The notes below the pieces were generated by a model that saw nothing but the letters and a program-made list of their open reading frames with translations, was not told the origin of the DNA and did not search any database. 64,000 bases of DNA from Cryptomeria japonica (lineage: Eukaryota > Streptophyta > Pinopsida > Cupressales > Cupressaceae): the NCBI RefSeq assembly GCF_030272615.1, contig NC_081412.1, positions 697,978,656 through 698,042,655 of the forward strand, in the 5' to 3' direction. Below, in pieces: positions 46,336-59,000 of the stretch. Both the position numbers and the translations under genes were made by a program. Within the stretch, counting starts at the first letter, position 1, and each line of letters opens with the position of its first letter.

Positions 46336-47917
46336 TGAACAAATTTTTTTGTGTAGGTTCTAGGAGTTAGGAATCATGATATTTTGGTTTTTTATAATGT
46401 CAATAGGTTAGTGAACAAGTACTCAGATGTATGTAAGGACCCTAGGAGTCACTGATTGGCCAATATTGGCCTATGGGCTCTTAAGGGTGCCAGGTAGAGT
46501 ACTTGGTAGAATAAGTTGGTTTTATGTTAGAATAGGTTGTTTGATGTTTTTTAATGGTTTTTAAGGTGATTTTGACCTTTAGAAGTGATCTAGGTTTGAT
46601 TTGGTCCAAAGTTACTCAATCATGTAAAAGTTGTAAAAAGTTGCTCATAGCAACTTTGCAACTTTTGCATTTTCCAAACACCAATGGCTATTTGGTTGTC
46701 TTTTTCAGTTAAAAGAAACTTGTAGCCAACCCAAGGATGATATAAGGCTTGGGACAACCAATGAGAAGGTTGGTTGAAGAATTGGAACAAGGAGAGCAAG
46801 ATTTAGCCTTCATTTTTTGTGTTTTCAGCATTTGCATTGAGTTTCATTGGTATTGTATGGTTTGTATGGACTTCCAAGCCCAGAACAAGATATGAATTAT
46901 TATAATATTGACTTTTCTTCCATTTCATGGTGATTTTAGATTTTGAAGTATTCTTGTTTTTTGGCATTTTTGTTGTAGGTGGGTCCTAAAGACCTTGAAA
47001 CAAGGGTTTTGAAGACTTCATGGCTCAAACCTAGCATTCCATGGTGGAGCCACGTACTGAAACCTTGTGGAATTTTAGGAAGATTTTTACATTATGTTTT
47101 CATTTTTTTTTAAGGCAAGGAAGGATGATCTCTAGTTTTGCCACCATACCCTAGGCTTGGCACGCTGAGTTGGCAAGCAATGGGGAACATGGACAGTTGG
47201 CCCTAGATGGGTAAATCTGAAGAATGGAATTGATACCAAGTTATATTGGACATCCTCATGGGTGTACAGACCTAAGAAAATCATTAGATTTCTTGGTCAT
47301 TCAGACTAGTGAGGACATTTGAGAAAAGCCCTAGTTTGTAGGCTTAAAAGGTGGAAAGTAGGCCTAAAAAGGGTTAGGTGGGTTATAAACCAAACCTAGA
47401 ACCAATTTTGAGATATTGTATGAATTTTCCAAAAGGGTATTTGAAAAGATAAATATTTCATACCAGTGTGCAGGACTTTCTATAGAGAAGTGCAAAATAC
47501 CTCACCGGTAGGGCTAATTGGACTAGGTCTCCTAGTAGGCCTAAAAGAGAAAATTGGTCCTTAAGCTTGAAACCAGTAATCTCCACAGACCTAGTTAAAG
47601 GGATAGGGTTGGAAATCAAAATAAAATCAACCTTGGGTGATTTGGGAATCAGTGTATGAAGATCTTAAGGTAGAGGGTGTTGGCTCATGAGGAAGGTGTG
47701 AGAAGGTGTTGGGTTGGAGAGTCACAATTGAGGATTGTTGGACACTCACAAGTCTAGGGGTGATCACCTTAGTCATAGGACCTTGGGAAGGTCAGTAAAG
47801 GTGAGTCCTACAACCTTTGGAAGGTTGGGTTAATGGGAACCATTGGAAAGTTCATGAGACAGCCTAGAGAGACATTAAGAATAGGCAAACCCTAAAGGAG
47901 TGAACAACCTCTCTACA
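46336..47917 (+). repeat. Chromo-E 3' LTR
   Basis: From TGAACAAATTTTTTTGTGTAGG to GAACAACCTCTCTACA. Preceded by GGCATAGGAGCAC, a weak polypurine tract. Confidence 0.82.
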
Positions 47918-48960
47918 TCAACCTCGGCATCACATGATAATGATGGATGTACACATGCACATTAGTAGGAACAAACTACTTGAACCCAAATTGCCATCAG
48001 ACTTGGTTGAACTAGAAGGGAATGACTATGTGGTTGTACCATCCCTCTAGTAGACGGTTTCTCTGCATACAAAACATCTGCCTATGTATCTTGCCCACAT
48101 GTACATCCTAAGGTAGGGTCTCCATATGACTCTGCCTGATGTCAATCTGTTTAAGATTAGTCTCCAATTTAGGAGATCTCAAAATCACCACTCATGAATA
48201 AGTGGATAAGGAAATACCCTAGGTTGCTTTGGGACTACATCTATAGGGACACCAGCAGGCCTAGTACAGGTAATGTGCTACCTGTACTAGTGTGCATGTC
48301 CTCAGGTTGCATCCTTGTCCAAATACACACTCCCCAAGGTTGTGATAGAGATGTGCAAGCATTCTCTGACCCTAAGAGTATACTCTCTTGTGTCTCTCCA
48401 TCGCTCAGATAGTGTACATGTGGCATCTGTGCATGTATGTGTCACACCCATTAGGGCACATAGCCAATGCGATGGTATCTATCATCAGTCACCTCAGTAA
48501 TGGAACCTCATCCATTAAGTGTAGCAGCCAGCTGACCATGATAGACCTCTCATCTCACTGAGATTCACTCTCCCCATATCATATACCTACTATCTCCTAT
48601 AATCCTCCTAAGTGTGATCGGATCGATATCTCATGGTCTCTCCCCTAATGGGAAGGAGCAAGATGTGATATACATCCCTGAGGGTGACTATAATCTCCCC
48701 CATAGGAAATAGGAATGTCGAGGTTCATCCATTCCACCTCTCCACCAATGCCATAAGCATTATAGAATAGAATTTGATGGTCAGAATCGTCATCGCATAC
48801 CACAAGTCCATCGTGTGCAGCAACTCCCTCTCCCCCGATGTCAACCTCAGGATTTTCTCCTGAAGGCTTTGGAAGGTGATCCTGATAATATGTTCATGGA
48901 TGTATGATAGTGTCTACAAAAGTGAAACATTCTATCCCAGTAATCGATCATCATCATCTA
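47918..48960 (-). pseudogene. Antisense plant-mobile-domain-like gene in Tat-D (decayed)
   Basis: Minus strand, on the 3' side of the Tat-D integrase. Around 48760-48635 the frame reads MLMALVERWNG, a stop, TSTFLF, then MGEIIVTLRDVYHILLLP. This is the core pattern of the plant mobile domain (family pattern: L.aLveRW.pet.tFhlp.GE.tvTL.DV..lLgLp). Further on, MLAHLYHNLGECVFG and TLVQVAHYLY (48360-48260) fit the later helices of that domain (aYLYr.L.. ..g...lLQ.WawE). Many stops and shifts break it, and Chromo-E cuts its 3' side, after which the acidic ORF at 39393-39845 follows on the same strand. The domain is known from MAIN/MAIL proteins and from plant transposons, including Ty3/Gypsy and MULE types. 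Here it is probably carried by the element, antisense to pol. Confidence 0.65.
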
Positions 48961-49914
48961 ATCAAAGCATTCATTCTATCTATTCTAAGATTTGATTGTC
49001 TGACCCCGTGTCACCACTGGTCACCTCGGCCAGGGACCAGGGAACCCTGAGTGGACCAGGGTGTCGTACTAGGACCAAGGCACCCTAGGACTTGGGTGCC
49101 CCATTCAGACCAGGGCTCCCTAGGACCCTTAGTTGCCCAAACAAAGGGCATGGACCCGGTGTCGGTGATGAAATCATAATCTTGAAATCAATGAAAGCAT
49201 GAAAAAAATTCAAAGGGAGTCAATGGAAGGTCAACTCACCTCATCGTGTGGTTAATCAGTGAGTACGGACTGGCACATGATCTCCATCCACATAGGTCAC
49301 TCAGGTCGGTGTCGAGGCATGGTGGCTAATAGGTGGGCTCCTCTGTAGTGAATAGTGATGAAAAGTCAAAAAGTAACAAATAAAGGTTTCACTTTCATAT
49401 TTATGAGTTATGCACTTTTTTGTTTTATTATTTTAAGTTAAAAACCCTAATTTTTGCACTTTTCCTTCAATATCACATATCTTGAGCTAGGGAGCTCTGA
49501 TTCTTGCACCGTTGATGGAATTGTAATTGTGAGTTCTCCATCTCATTCTATATTAGTTCCATAATATACTTTGATGAGTAGTCAAGCCTTTTTGTGAACT
49601 TACTTCATCACAATATTTATCATAATTCGTTGTGGTAAACATGATACCTTGTTTCATCTCACTACTTAGAAAACCGAAACAGGGGAGCATATAGCTAGCC
49701 GCTAATTTCATAACCTTACTTAGTAAGCATTAAGTGATTTTGTGATCTAACCTGTGGTTTTGTAGGGTGTAGTTCCTAATTGTGTACTGCAGATACCGTT
49801 GGGGGCTTTATCAGACATCTTATGGTTATATCCTTTTTCAAATGATGTTTACTTTTTTGTACTTTAGTTTGCATATGCACGTAGTGTCATATGACCGTTA
49901 AAGTGGCGGCTAAA
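48961..49914. other. Tat-D 3' spacer before the 3' LTR
   Basis: No ORF that I can support. 49015-49160 is GC-rich with repeated 'ccagggcaccctaggac'-like words. 49370-49914 is AT-rich ordinary sequence and would be the promoter side of the antisense gene. The polypurine tract just before 49915 is poor (AAAGTGGCGGCTAAA). Confidence 0.5.
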
Positions 49915-51553
49915 TGTAGTGTTGTAAATTGTACACCCTTGCTAGGGTGGTACAATTTCAAACTTAGGTTAGCACTTTCTTTAGTGTGTCTTGCATCTTG
50001 CATTTATAATTCCCCTTTAAGCATTTAATTAATTAATTAAATTAAATCTAAAGTCATGTTTTATCACTTTACATGTTATAAAGTTGGGCCCTTTACCCTA
50101 ATCATGCCCCTTTTCATTTTATTCCTCCAATGAATAATTTAATCATAAACCCTAATTATATCTTGTTTTGACCTTTAAGGCCCAATTTTGTATATCAAAA
50201 CATCTTGAAATCAGTTGTAACTTTGGGACATGCTCTAATATCATATCTAATGGCCCCAAAAATTTGGTGAAAAGTTGGTCAAACTGTGGTGAGAATGCAC
50301 ATGGTCCTCAACTTTTTTCTTGAAATTTTGAGAGCATAATCCTATGATATAATAATGCTTAACCTCAAAATATTGGTGGGAAATTCAAATCGTAGGTCGG
50401 CCTAAAGATGAAATTAAGATCTATGGTTTCATACTTAAGATCTCTCTTTCTTCATTTGAAGGGGTCTTCTTCTAAGAATTTAAGCATAGGTTTTTGGAGC
50501 AGAACGAGTCTTCTTTGCAGTGTAGATCTTTGAAGTCATCAACAAAATTTAACATTCATTCATCAACCATCATTTCATCAATTGGAGACTTTTGAAGATG
50601 TAGGAGAACAATAGGAGATCACCTACTAAAGATTGGCTTGTACCCCTCCCTTGGGGTTGGGTATGGTTTCATGTTGTTTTCATGTCTTCTCATAAGCTTC
50701 ATTTTTATTCATATCCATGCTTTATATCACTTTGCATCATGGATTTAGAGAATTTACTTTATCAATTATAAGTAATTAGGGTTTACTCTTTAGGGTTTCT
50801 TTAGATTGTTTGCTTTCATTTTAGGATCTTGCACACACATTTTTAGTACATTATCGGCTATTTGTGGAGGTGGAAATCACCAAAATAGGGGTTTGACTAA
50901 GACAAAACCTCATATAGCCACCCAAAACCCTATTTTGCAGATTCAAATACAGGTTTGGATCCGAGCATCACCGGAAGCTTCAGGATTGAAGGAGCGCACA
51001 AAGATAGTTCTTGAGTGCAAATTTCACCAAAAACCCCAAGGAGAGGGGTGTAGTGCCCTGGTCCTACCTAGGACAGGGGTGTGGCACCTTGGTCCTACCT
51101 AGGATAGAGGTGTGGCACCTTGGTCCTGTCCTCTGGCAGAACAGTGTCTTGTGGGTCTCAGAACTGACCCTGTTAGTTGCAGCTCCAGACTTGCAGAATC
51201 AGGACTGTGGCGTGGCACCTTGGTCTCAAATATTTTTTCTTAGATTTTAGACATAGGTACACCTATCATTTTGCCTCTTAATCTGTACTTTTTGACAGTG
51301 TATCAATTGTCCTTTGATCTGCATTTCTAGATTAGGGTTTGTTTGCTTACTTGCATCCTAGGTTAGATTTCACTCTGAATCATTCCTCTCATTTACAACA
51401 AGGGAATAGAAAACCTGAGAGGTGATCCTCAGCTCTCTCTTCCACATATGAAGTAGCCCAAAGTGTGTCACCTCTCTAGGCTCTTTAGTATTACGCAAGT
51501 GTGTATGAGAGTGGGATTAGGGTTTCCATAATTCTCACTTTTTCTCCTAGACA
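49915..51553 (+). repeat. Tat-D 3' LTR
   Basis: Starts TGTAGTGTTGTAAATTGTACACC and ends TTTTCTCCTAGACA. It has a single copy of the 1.05-kb segment that is doubled in the 5' LTR. Three minisatellite units lie at 51041-51140. The small ORFs in it (e.g. 50806-51250) come from the minisatellite and are not genes. Confidence 0.85.
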
Positions 51554-54123
51554 AATACTAAATTTGTGAGAGATTTACCAAGGATTATCAAACCTACTGA
51601 TACTTTGTGCAAGGAATTATAGCTAGGAAAATAGACAAAGAGGAGATTCAAGAATAAGGAATATTCAACTTCTAACCCTAGGAGCTGATTCAAAAAATTA
51701 TTTGTGGACCTACAAGGAGAAGAGGACTAAATGGCGATAGGTATCTTATGTTATGTATTGATGATTACTCTAGGATGACATGGGTTACATTCTTGAAAGA
51801 GAATTCTAGAGCTTTTGAAAGGTTTAAAGTGTTCAATTCAATGGTTGAAAATCAAGTAGATACTAAAATCAAGTGTTTGAGATTTGATAGAGGAGGAGAG
51901 TTTACTTCAAATGAATGTGATGATTTATATGAAAAATATGGAATCAAAAGATATTTTTCTTCCCCAAGAACCCCTCAACTTAATGGATTTGTAGAAAGGA
52001 AGAATAGGATTGTTTTTGAGATGTCTATAACTATGTTGAAAGATGCTAACCTAACTAATGTGTATTGAAAATAATTGGTGCATATTGTTGTTTACATTAT
52101 TTATAGGGTATAGATAAGAGTGAATCATACTAACATACCTTATGAGTTGTGGAATGGAAGACCTCGTATTATGAAGTATTTCAAAATCTTCAAAAGTAAA
52201 TGCTTTATCAAAAGAGATGAAGATGATCTTGGAAAGTTTGATACTAGAGTAGATGAAAGAATATTTTTGGGATATGCTACAAATAGAAAATCTTACCAGT
52301 GTTACAACAAAAGACCAAACAAGATAGTGAAAAGCATAAATGTCAAATTAAGTGAAGAATGGGATCAGACTGCCCCTAAACCTATATAGGAGACTGATTT
52401 TGAGATTATCTTAGTTGCTACAAAAGAGAAGACATAATCAGAAGATAACAAAGAGAAAGAGACAAATGAAGATGAAGAAGAAGAAGAATAACCTAAGCAA
52501 GTTACTAAAGCCCCAGCCAGATATGTACAAAAGAATAATTCAAAAGATTAATTAATTGGAGATAAAACAAAGGAGTTCAGACAACAAGAAGATGCAGGTG
52601 GGAACTAAATCATGTGAGGAAGAAACCAAAGAGGAAAGTTGGGCAAAAGAAATGGAAGAAGAATTGAATTAGATATAGAAAAAATAGACATGGGAATTAT
52701 TATCCAAACCAGTGGACAAAAAATGTGATAGGAACTAAGTGGGTGTTTTGGAACAAGCTAAATGAACAAGGATAGGTCACAAGGAACAAAGCGAGATTGG
52801 TATATAAAGGTTATTCACAAGTTGAAGGTATTGATTTTGAGGAAACTTTTTCTCTAGTATCTAGGATGGAAGCTATTAGAATGTTTATTGCCTTTTTTTA
52901 TCATAAGAACTTCAAGGTATATCAAATAGATGTTAAAGTCAACTTTTCTAAACAAAGAACTTGAACAAGAAGTATATATTGAATAGTCGAATGGATTCAA
53001 ACTGTCAACAGAACAGAATATGGTTTGTAAATTGAAGAAGGAATTGTATGGAATCAAACAAGCACCTAGAGCTTGGTATGCTAGACTGGATAGATATTCG
53101 CTACAACAAAATTTTAGAAAAGGTAATGCTACCAAAAATCTATACTTTAAGGTTGAAGGTAAAAAGTTGATTGTTGTTGTCTATGTTAATGATATTATAT
53201 TTGAATTGATGGTCTATGTAAAGAGTTTGCAAAAGACATGCAGAAGGAATTTGAAATGTCAATGATTGGTGAGTTGTCATTCTTTCTTGGTCTACAAGTT
53301 ACTCAATTAGAGATTGGAATTTTTATTTCTCAAACTAACTATTTCAAAGTGATTCTAAAGAAGTTTGAAATGAAAAATTATAAACCGATTGCAACCCCAT
53401 TGGTTATTGGTTGTAAATTGAGAAAAGATGATACATCTATGTAATTTGATTAGAAGTACAAATCTATAGCTAGAGGACTATTATACTTAACTACCTCTAG
53501 ACTGCATATCATGTAGGCCATCTATTTGGTTGTAATATTTATGGCTAATCTAAAATAATTGCATGAGTAAGCAATGAAAAGGATTTTCAGGTATTTGAAA
53601 GGGACTCCAGATTTTGATCTTTGGTATAAGAAGAATGGACTTTCATGCTAAAAGAATACACAGATGCTAATTGGGCCGAAAGTATTAATGATAGGAAAAG
53701 TACTAGAGGTGGTTCATTTTTCTTGGGGGACATGTTGGTTCTTGGTTAAGTAAGAACTAGGATTCAGTAGCTCTATCTACTATAAAAGTAGAATATCTTT
53801 CAGCAATATTTTTTACTCAAGTTATGTGAATGAAACATACTCTTAAAGATATAAGAGTGGTATATGATGAAGCTATTCCTATTATGTCTAATAATACCAA
53901 TGCTATAAATATTTTAAAGAATCTAGTAATTTGTTCAAGAACTAAAAATATCTCAATATAATATCATTTCTTAAGGGAGAAGGTTGCAGAAAAGGAACTC
54001 AGATTGGATTATATTTCTACAAAACAACAAGTTGAAAACATTTTTACTAAGGCATTGGCAAAGGATACTTTTGAGTATCTTAGGCAAAAACTAGGGGTTA
54101 TTTCCCCTCCTTTCTCTAACTAG
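51554..54123 (+). pseudogene. Copia-C integrase, reverse transcriptase and RNase H (3' half, decayed)
   Basis: Resumes after Tat-D with TKFVRDLPRIIKPTDTLC (51559). The integrase core has all three acidic sites: CIDDYSRMTWVTF (51752), CLRFDRGGEFTS (51880), NGFVERKNRI (51982). The next part is ELWNGRPRIMKYFKIFKSKCF (52145). RT is frameshifted several times: [16 protein letters not shown] (52805), [11 protein letters not shown] (52915), MVCKLKKELYGIKQAPRAWY (53020). The catalytic box is YVND (53182) where the family has YVDD. RNase H runs to 54123 but is full of stops. As in other Copia elements it would make and insert the DNA copy; it is dead here. Confidence 0.87.
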
Positions 54124-54356
54124 ATGAATAGTAGAGGTCCATCTTTTCAAGAGGAGATTTAGAGCTTACTCTTTATATCCTAGATTGATGTTGTTGATGC
54201 TCTCAAGGGGAGCAGTGGAGTTTGTGGTATTTGTTGATAATCATTATATTGTGATGTTCCATTTGTCTTTGATGTCAAAGTGGGAGAGAATTTGTTGATA
54301 GGGGGGGATATGATTTGATGTGCTCAAGTGTTGTCATCGATGATAAAGGGGGAGAT
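54124..54356 (+). other. Copia-C 3' untranslated region and polypurine tracts
   Basis: An upstream tract GTCAAAGTGGGAGAG (54277) and the LTR-adjacent GATAAAGGGGGAGAT (54342-54356). A further G run (54300) lies between. Same two-tract layout as N1, N2 and Copia-B. Confidence 0.75.
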
Positions 54357-54476
54357 TGTTAGAAATATGAGCTTGTATGTTTGTCATTGATGCCAAACTT
54401 GGTTGTCTAGATGGATTCTAGTCCAGATATATTCTTGTGTTTGGTGTTGCAATTGAGTTTGATATTTTGGTGTTAG
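54357..54476 (+). repeat. Copia-C 3' LTR, first piece
   Basis: TGTTAGAAATATGAG onward, aligned with 2948-3018 plus 18625-18680. It ends with gttag, the target duplication of N3, and resumes at 62530 for only nine bases before Z3. Confidence 0.82.
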
Positions 54477-55672
54477 TGTTAGGCCCAATATAGAAAGCTA
54501 ATGTACTGAGAGGGGAGGGGTGAATCAGTACTCCAAAATTTTTCTTTTGTAATAACCTTACTGTTATGCATAAATAGAATAGTGCAATAACATAAAATAA
54601 AACTATAATCAATAGATAACAATCATACATGATTCACTCCATAACACATATATTTTGGTCACGCAGAAACTCTTGGTTAGAGAGAAAAACTATGGTGGGG
54701 ATGGCACCCACAACTTCACTACTACAATAATAAAGAATGCTCGGTTAGAGCTACATTTAGCTATTTCTGATAGCTTACCTTGTTAGGAGTATTAAGATCA
54801 GTTAGATCTACCTTACTAAAGGATTTTTACAACACTATATAAGTGTAGCACTTGGTTAAAGGATTTACAATTTATAAACATGGTTAGAGTCTTTTACCCT
54901 GTTAAAGGTTTCTCTTACAACTTCAAAACATTACAATATAATCATTACAAATATCTGCAACTTTACATCTGAAATGTTAAAGCAGATTCTATGTGCTCTA
55001 AATAAGATTACCTAGCTTGTAGCATACCTTGGTAACCCATAATGAAACTCGGTAAACCCTTCTGTTTACTCTGTTCTTCGACTGTTCACTGATAACCTTC
55101 TCAGTGACCTCTTTGTGTCTCTGTAATAGTCTTCCTTCATGCATACACATTGCTATCTCATTACATCTCTTATCACATCATATCATCTCATATATCTAAC
55201 CCTAGAATCATGTTGTATATATAGATCTCTTACAGCGATGATCTGATTCATTGCTTTGATCTTACAAAAAGATTCTTCAAATGAATAACTAAACAAAATA
55301 TCTCATAGGTTAGATTGGCCTTGTAAACATACACAATCTCATAGTGCAATTTCCAATGCAAAAACAGTTAGATGTGCCTCGATCTTGTAACACATTTTCA
55401 TGTGCATGTCCAGGTTCAATGTATCTAGTAAAATGTTTCACTTGGTGAATATCAACTCGGTGAGTTAACTTTACCACTCAGTAGACATGAACCTTTACTT
55501 GGTAAACAGCTCCGTGAATACTGTGTTCTGTGACTGCTTTCTTCAGTAACCGACTAGACTGTTCATACCGACTTCTCTGTGTGTACCGACTGCATGATTT
55601 GGTAATACTAACCGACTAGAATATAGTATGACTTTGGATATGAAATTAATGGAAATTTGATAAGTAGTAATA
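54477..55672 (-). repeat. N3 3' LTR
   Basis: On the minus strand it starts TATTACTACTTATC at 55672 and ends GGGCCTAACA at 54477. It aligns closely with 61355-62524; one difference is a ~20-base segment near 54935 missing from the other copy. The start is TA, not TG, in both copies. Confidence 0.87.
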
Positions 55673-56041
55673 ATCTCCCCTTTTGAAATTAGTTAAGATG
55701 TTTAACAAAAACTACTTACAAAGTCATAACTCAAAAAACTATATACTTGACTAAATGACTATACTTGACAATATGTACAATGGTCAATAGTATATGTAGA
55801 TATACTCTTCTTATCATTATCTTGTACATAACTCTGAATTTTGCATGTTCGGTTCAGTTTTGTACTGTACTTGTGTGCTTTGTATGCTCTATATATTCTG
55901 CTCGGTATACTCCCCTTGTATACAATACTCAAAATTGTGTAACTATACTACTCTCCAAGTGTAGAATTACTCCCTTTTTGCTGGGCTTTCCTCTGTGTAG
56001 TAACATAATATTACTCCCCCTTTTTGACAAACATTAAAAAC
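55673..56041 (-). other. N3 3' untranslated region with two polypurine tracts
   Basis: Minus strand: TTCAAAAGGGGAGAT (55673-55687) next to the LTR and GTCAAAAAGGGGGAGTAAT (56011-56029) just after the ORF2 stop. The rest is AT-rich and non-coding; the small plus-strand ORF 55765-56037 has no support. Confidence 0.75.
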
Positions 56042-59000
56042 TTAATTTGCATCCGGAGGCGGTAACTGATCAAAAATAGTCTTATACTTGGTCTGAGCAT
56101 CAGTGAGGGCGACTGAGAGTGAGTCCTTGAGACTTTCCATTAATGAGTTATGTGCTTGAATATCAGATAAGAGTGATATCAAGCCATCAAGAGTGCTTCC
56201 CTCTTGGGTAGTTGATAAGCTTGTAGCTCGGTTAAGCTGCTCTTGGACTGATGAGAGTTGAGGAAGGAATAATGTTTGAAGGGTCATTATGTCCATCCTA
56301 ATTTTATGCTCTTCATTCCTCAGTTCTAACTGTTGAGCCATGAGTTGTTGTAGCTTTTTGTAAAAAGTCTAAACTGAATTAGGCTCAGTGGTCAACTTGG
56401 ATGAGAGATCGGTGATCTCTTTCTCAATTGCATCAATTTTATTTTTGATGTCTTTAATAAATAAAGAAAATGTACACAATTTCTAGAATAAATAAAGAAT
56501 GTGCTTGAGTTGAGGGGTCAACTCAGCAATGAATTTGACAAGTTTTACCTTGCCAACAACAATTGATTTTTGGACTTCCTCTATCATTTTTTATGTGAGC
56601 TCTTTATCCTTGAGCTTGCTTAGGTATTCGGATGCATCAACTCTTGATGTTTCAATCTGATTAAGGAGTTCATCCAACTGAATATGGATGGCTGCATCGG
56701 TTGACACTATTGCTAATGGTAGCATTTCTGTGAGCAGTGTCCTAACCTTTTGAAGTACCTTGTTCTTTTTCTGTATTGCCAATTGTTTCTCCTGTTCGGC
56801 CTTTGCTTTGCATAGTTCACCGAATTCAATGAGTGCTTGCCCTTTTAATTTGGAGATGTCGACTTGGGCAACACAATCAGTTTAGATAAGTCAAATTTAA
56901 AACCATGCTTTCTCACCTTTTTCTCTTTTCCTTTTGTCTGGGGCACTGAGACAAGTGCTTGTGAGGCTTGCTATCCCTTGGTAGGTTGCTCGGTAGATGC
57001 AACACTTTGCACTGTTCCTGTAGTAGTTGTAGTGTCTTTGGATGGCTCCATGCTAGGGTTCTCTACTATAATATTTGTTGTACTTGTTTGTCCCTGAGAC
57101 GATTGATCTTTTGTTGTGTCTACTATAGCTTCAAACTTGTTACATGTATCTTCTGCAGCTTCAGATTTGTTACCTTCAGTAACTTGTTTGGTGTCCTTGG
57201 GGGCTTTGATTGGTACTGTTGGCTTCACCGGTGGATAAGGCTAAACTTGTTCTAAGACTGATTCACTAGACACAAGTTTTGCATAAGTGGTGCCTTCAAT
57301 CATTTCTTTCTCTAGTGCAGCTTCATCCATTACATCTTCATCAATTTGTATTGTGTCAACCAAGTCTAGACCTTGCTCGATGACATCTGGATCTTGCTTG
57401 ATGACATCAACAATTTCAATTTGAGATTGTTCACCGACATCCTTTTGTTTGAAGATCTCCTACCACTTGGCCTTAGTCTCATTCTCCACATCAATATATA
57501 GCCCATTCATCAATTTTAAGGCTCTTTATTTCACAAGAAATTTTGAATTGTATGTGGACAAATGCTCCTTGATTTCAGCTATGGACATGTCAGGAAATAA
57601 GTGGACAAGACTTCTTTCTCTTATTTGTCTCTCTAAATCCATTGCATATTTCCATCTATTATCAATATGTGAGTAGAGTTCACTTGGAAGTGACTTTGCT
57701 AGTTCCAATGGTGCTAATCGAAACTTCAGAAGTGTACATATGACAGCTTCTTCAATCTGTCATTTCTCATCATTGTTCCTAGACTCATACTTAACATATC
57801 TGAATCCTGCAAATCCACCATATTCCTTAAGATTGGCACAAAAGTTTTCAACACTATGAATGTTTGCCTTTTTGCTCTTCACAATCTGGAATTTGTTGGC
57901 ATCATTAGACTTTGTATCACTTGACTCTTTTGCCAAGATGAGTCTCCAGGTAGATTTCTTGTAAGTCTTTTTTACCTTAGGGATGACGATAGTCTTTTGT
58001 TTCTTGCTCAGTGATGCAGGTGATGCTCTAGTGTTGGGTCTCTTTGTTGGTGGAGTTGGTAGGGCCTTTGTGATGTCCTGTTTCTTTCTTTTTAGAACTT
58101 TGCCCTTTGGCAACTCTGTGCTCAATGTTATTGCAGCCTCCTATGCTTTTGATTCTTCCTCGGTAATGGCAAGATTGCCTTTGACAGGTGTAGATGAGGA
58201 TTCTTCTCTGAATTTCTCAGATAAAGCTTTTATCATCTTTGTAGCTTTCCTTGTAGCCTTAGGAACTACAATGCTCATTTTTACTTTCTCCTTTACCTCT
58301 TCATAGGTTCCATACCTTAGTTCAGTTGCATGCCTTGGCAATGATATGTAGGCATCAATTTGTTGTTGTGTGATGTCATAATCAATTTCATAACCCATTG
58401 GTTGCAATGACTGAATCCTCGGTTCAATAGCATTTACATACCAGTAATCAGTGTCGATTTCAAAACAAATATTGTCCTTGTATTTTTCAACTAGTTGTGG
58501 TGGGATCCTGTACCTGTTGTGCATTTTCTCTTGGAATTTGCTAAAGTAATCATCCATGACATCATTAAAGTTATCTCCTAACTTCTTGATGCAATCATTG
58601 ATCTGATGGGTGATAGGTCGGTGTAGCTCCCATACTATTTTACCAACTAAGGGAAAGAACTTTTCAAAATAGAAAAACATACAGACAAGTAGTGAACCAA
58701 ACTTGAGTGTGTTTGTCGAGTTGTTCTTCTTCAACTTCCTTATTGTGTTCAGGTTCTCAAATAAGTTCTTTAGTAGTACTTCACACAAGTCTACTTTCAT
58801 TCCCTTCTTTACTATTTTGTAGGCCAGGTCCACTGCAGCACATGGTACACTATTTTCCCTTGCAGATTGGAAGAAACAATAACCAATGACTCTGATTGCA
58901 AATTTCAGTTCAGCATCAGTGACATTATTCAATTTCAGTCCACAGTAATCAGATTCTACTCTACTTAGACTGATTAGCTCCTTTTGTGATATCATTTTTT

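Larger units (their letters stand above)
40064..47917 (+). mobile_element. Chromo-E: Ty3/Gypsy chromovirus
   Basis: LTRs 40064-41666 and 46336-47917 align along their length (TGgACAAATTTT..start, ..CAACCTCTaca end). It has a Met primer site, gag, pol in the order protease-RT-RNase H-integrase, and a C-terminal chromodomain, about 7.85 kb in all. It inserted into the antisense gene in the 3' part of Tat-D. I could not settle a clean 5-base target duplication; the best candidate is aactt/aacct, with the ends shifted by one or two bases. Confidence 0.88.
23650..51553 (+). mobile_element. Tat-D: Ty3/Gypsy element of the Tat lineage
   Basis: LTRs at 23650-26382 and 49915-51553 start TGTAGTGT and end ..ACA. 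It is flanked by aatat (23645-23649) and aatac (51554-51558), and Copia-C integrase continues in phase across the join. The order protease, RT, RNase H, archaeal-type RNase H, integrase, then a long 3' region with an antisense ORF is that of Tat elements. About 13.5 kb is its own; N2 and Chromo-E are later inserts. Confidence 0.85.

Noticed and set aside
40060-47924. aactt/aacct as a firm target duplication of Chromo-E
   Set aside because: It needs the LTR ends to be moved off TG/CA and has one mismatch; kept only as a candidate.
50806-51250. Overlapping ORFs rich in Trp/Gly/Val
   Set aside because: They come from reading through the LTR minisatellite of Tat-D; the same repeat in the 5' LTR is not open in a consistent frame.
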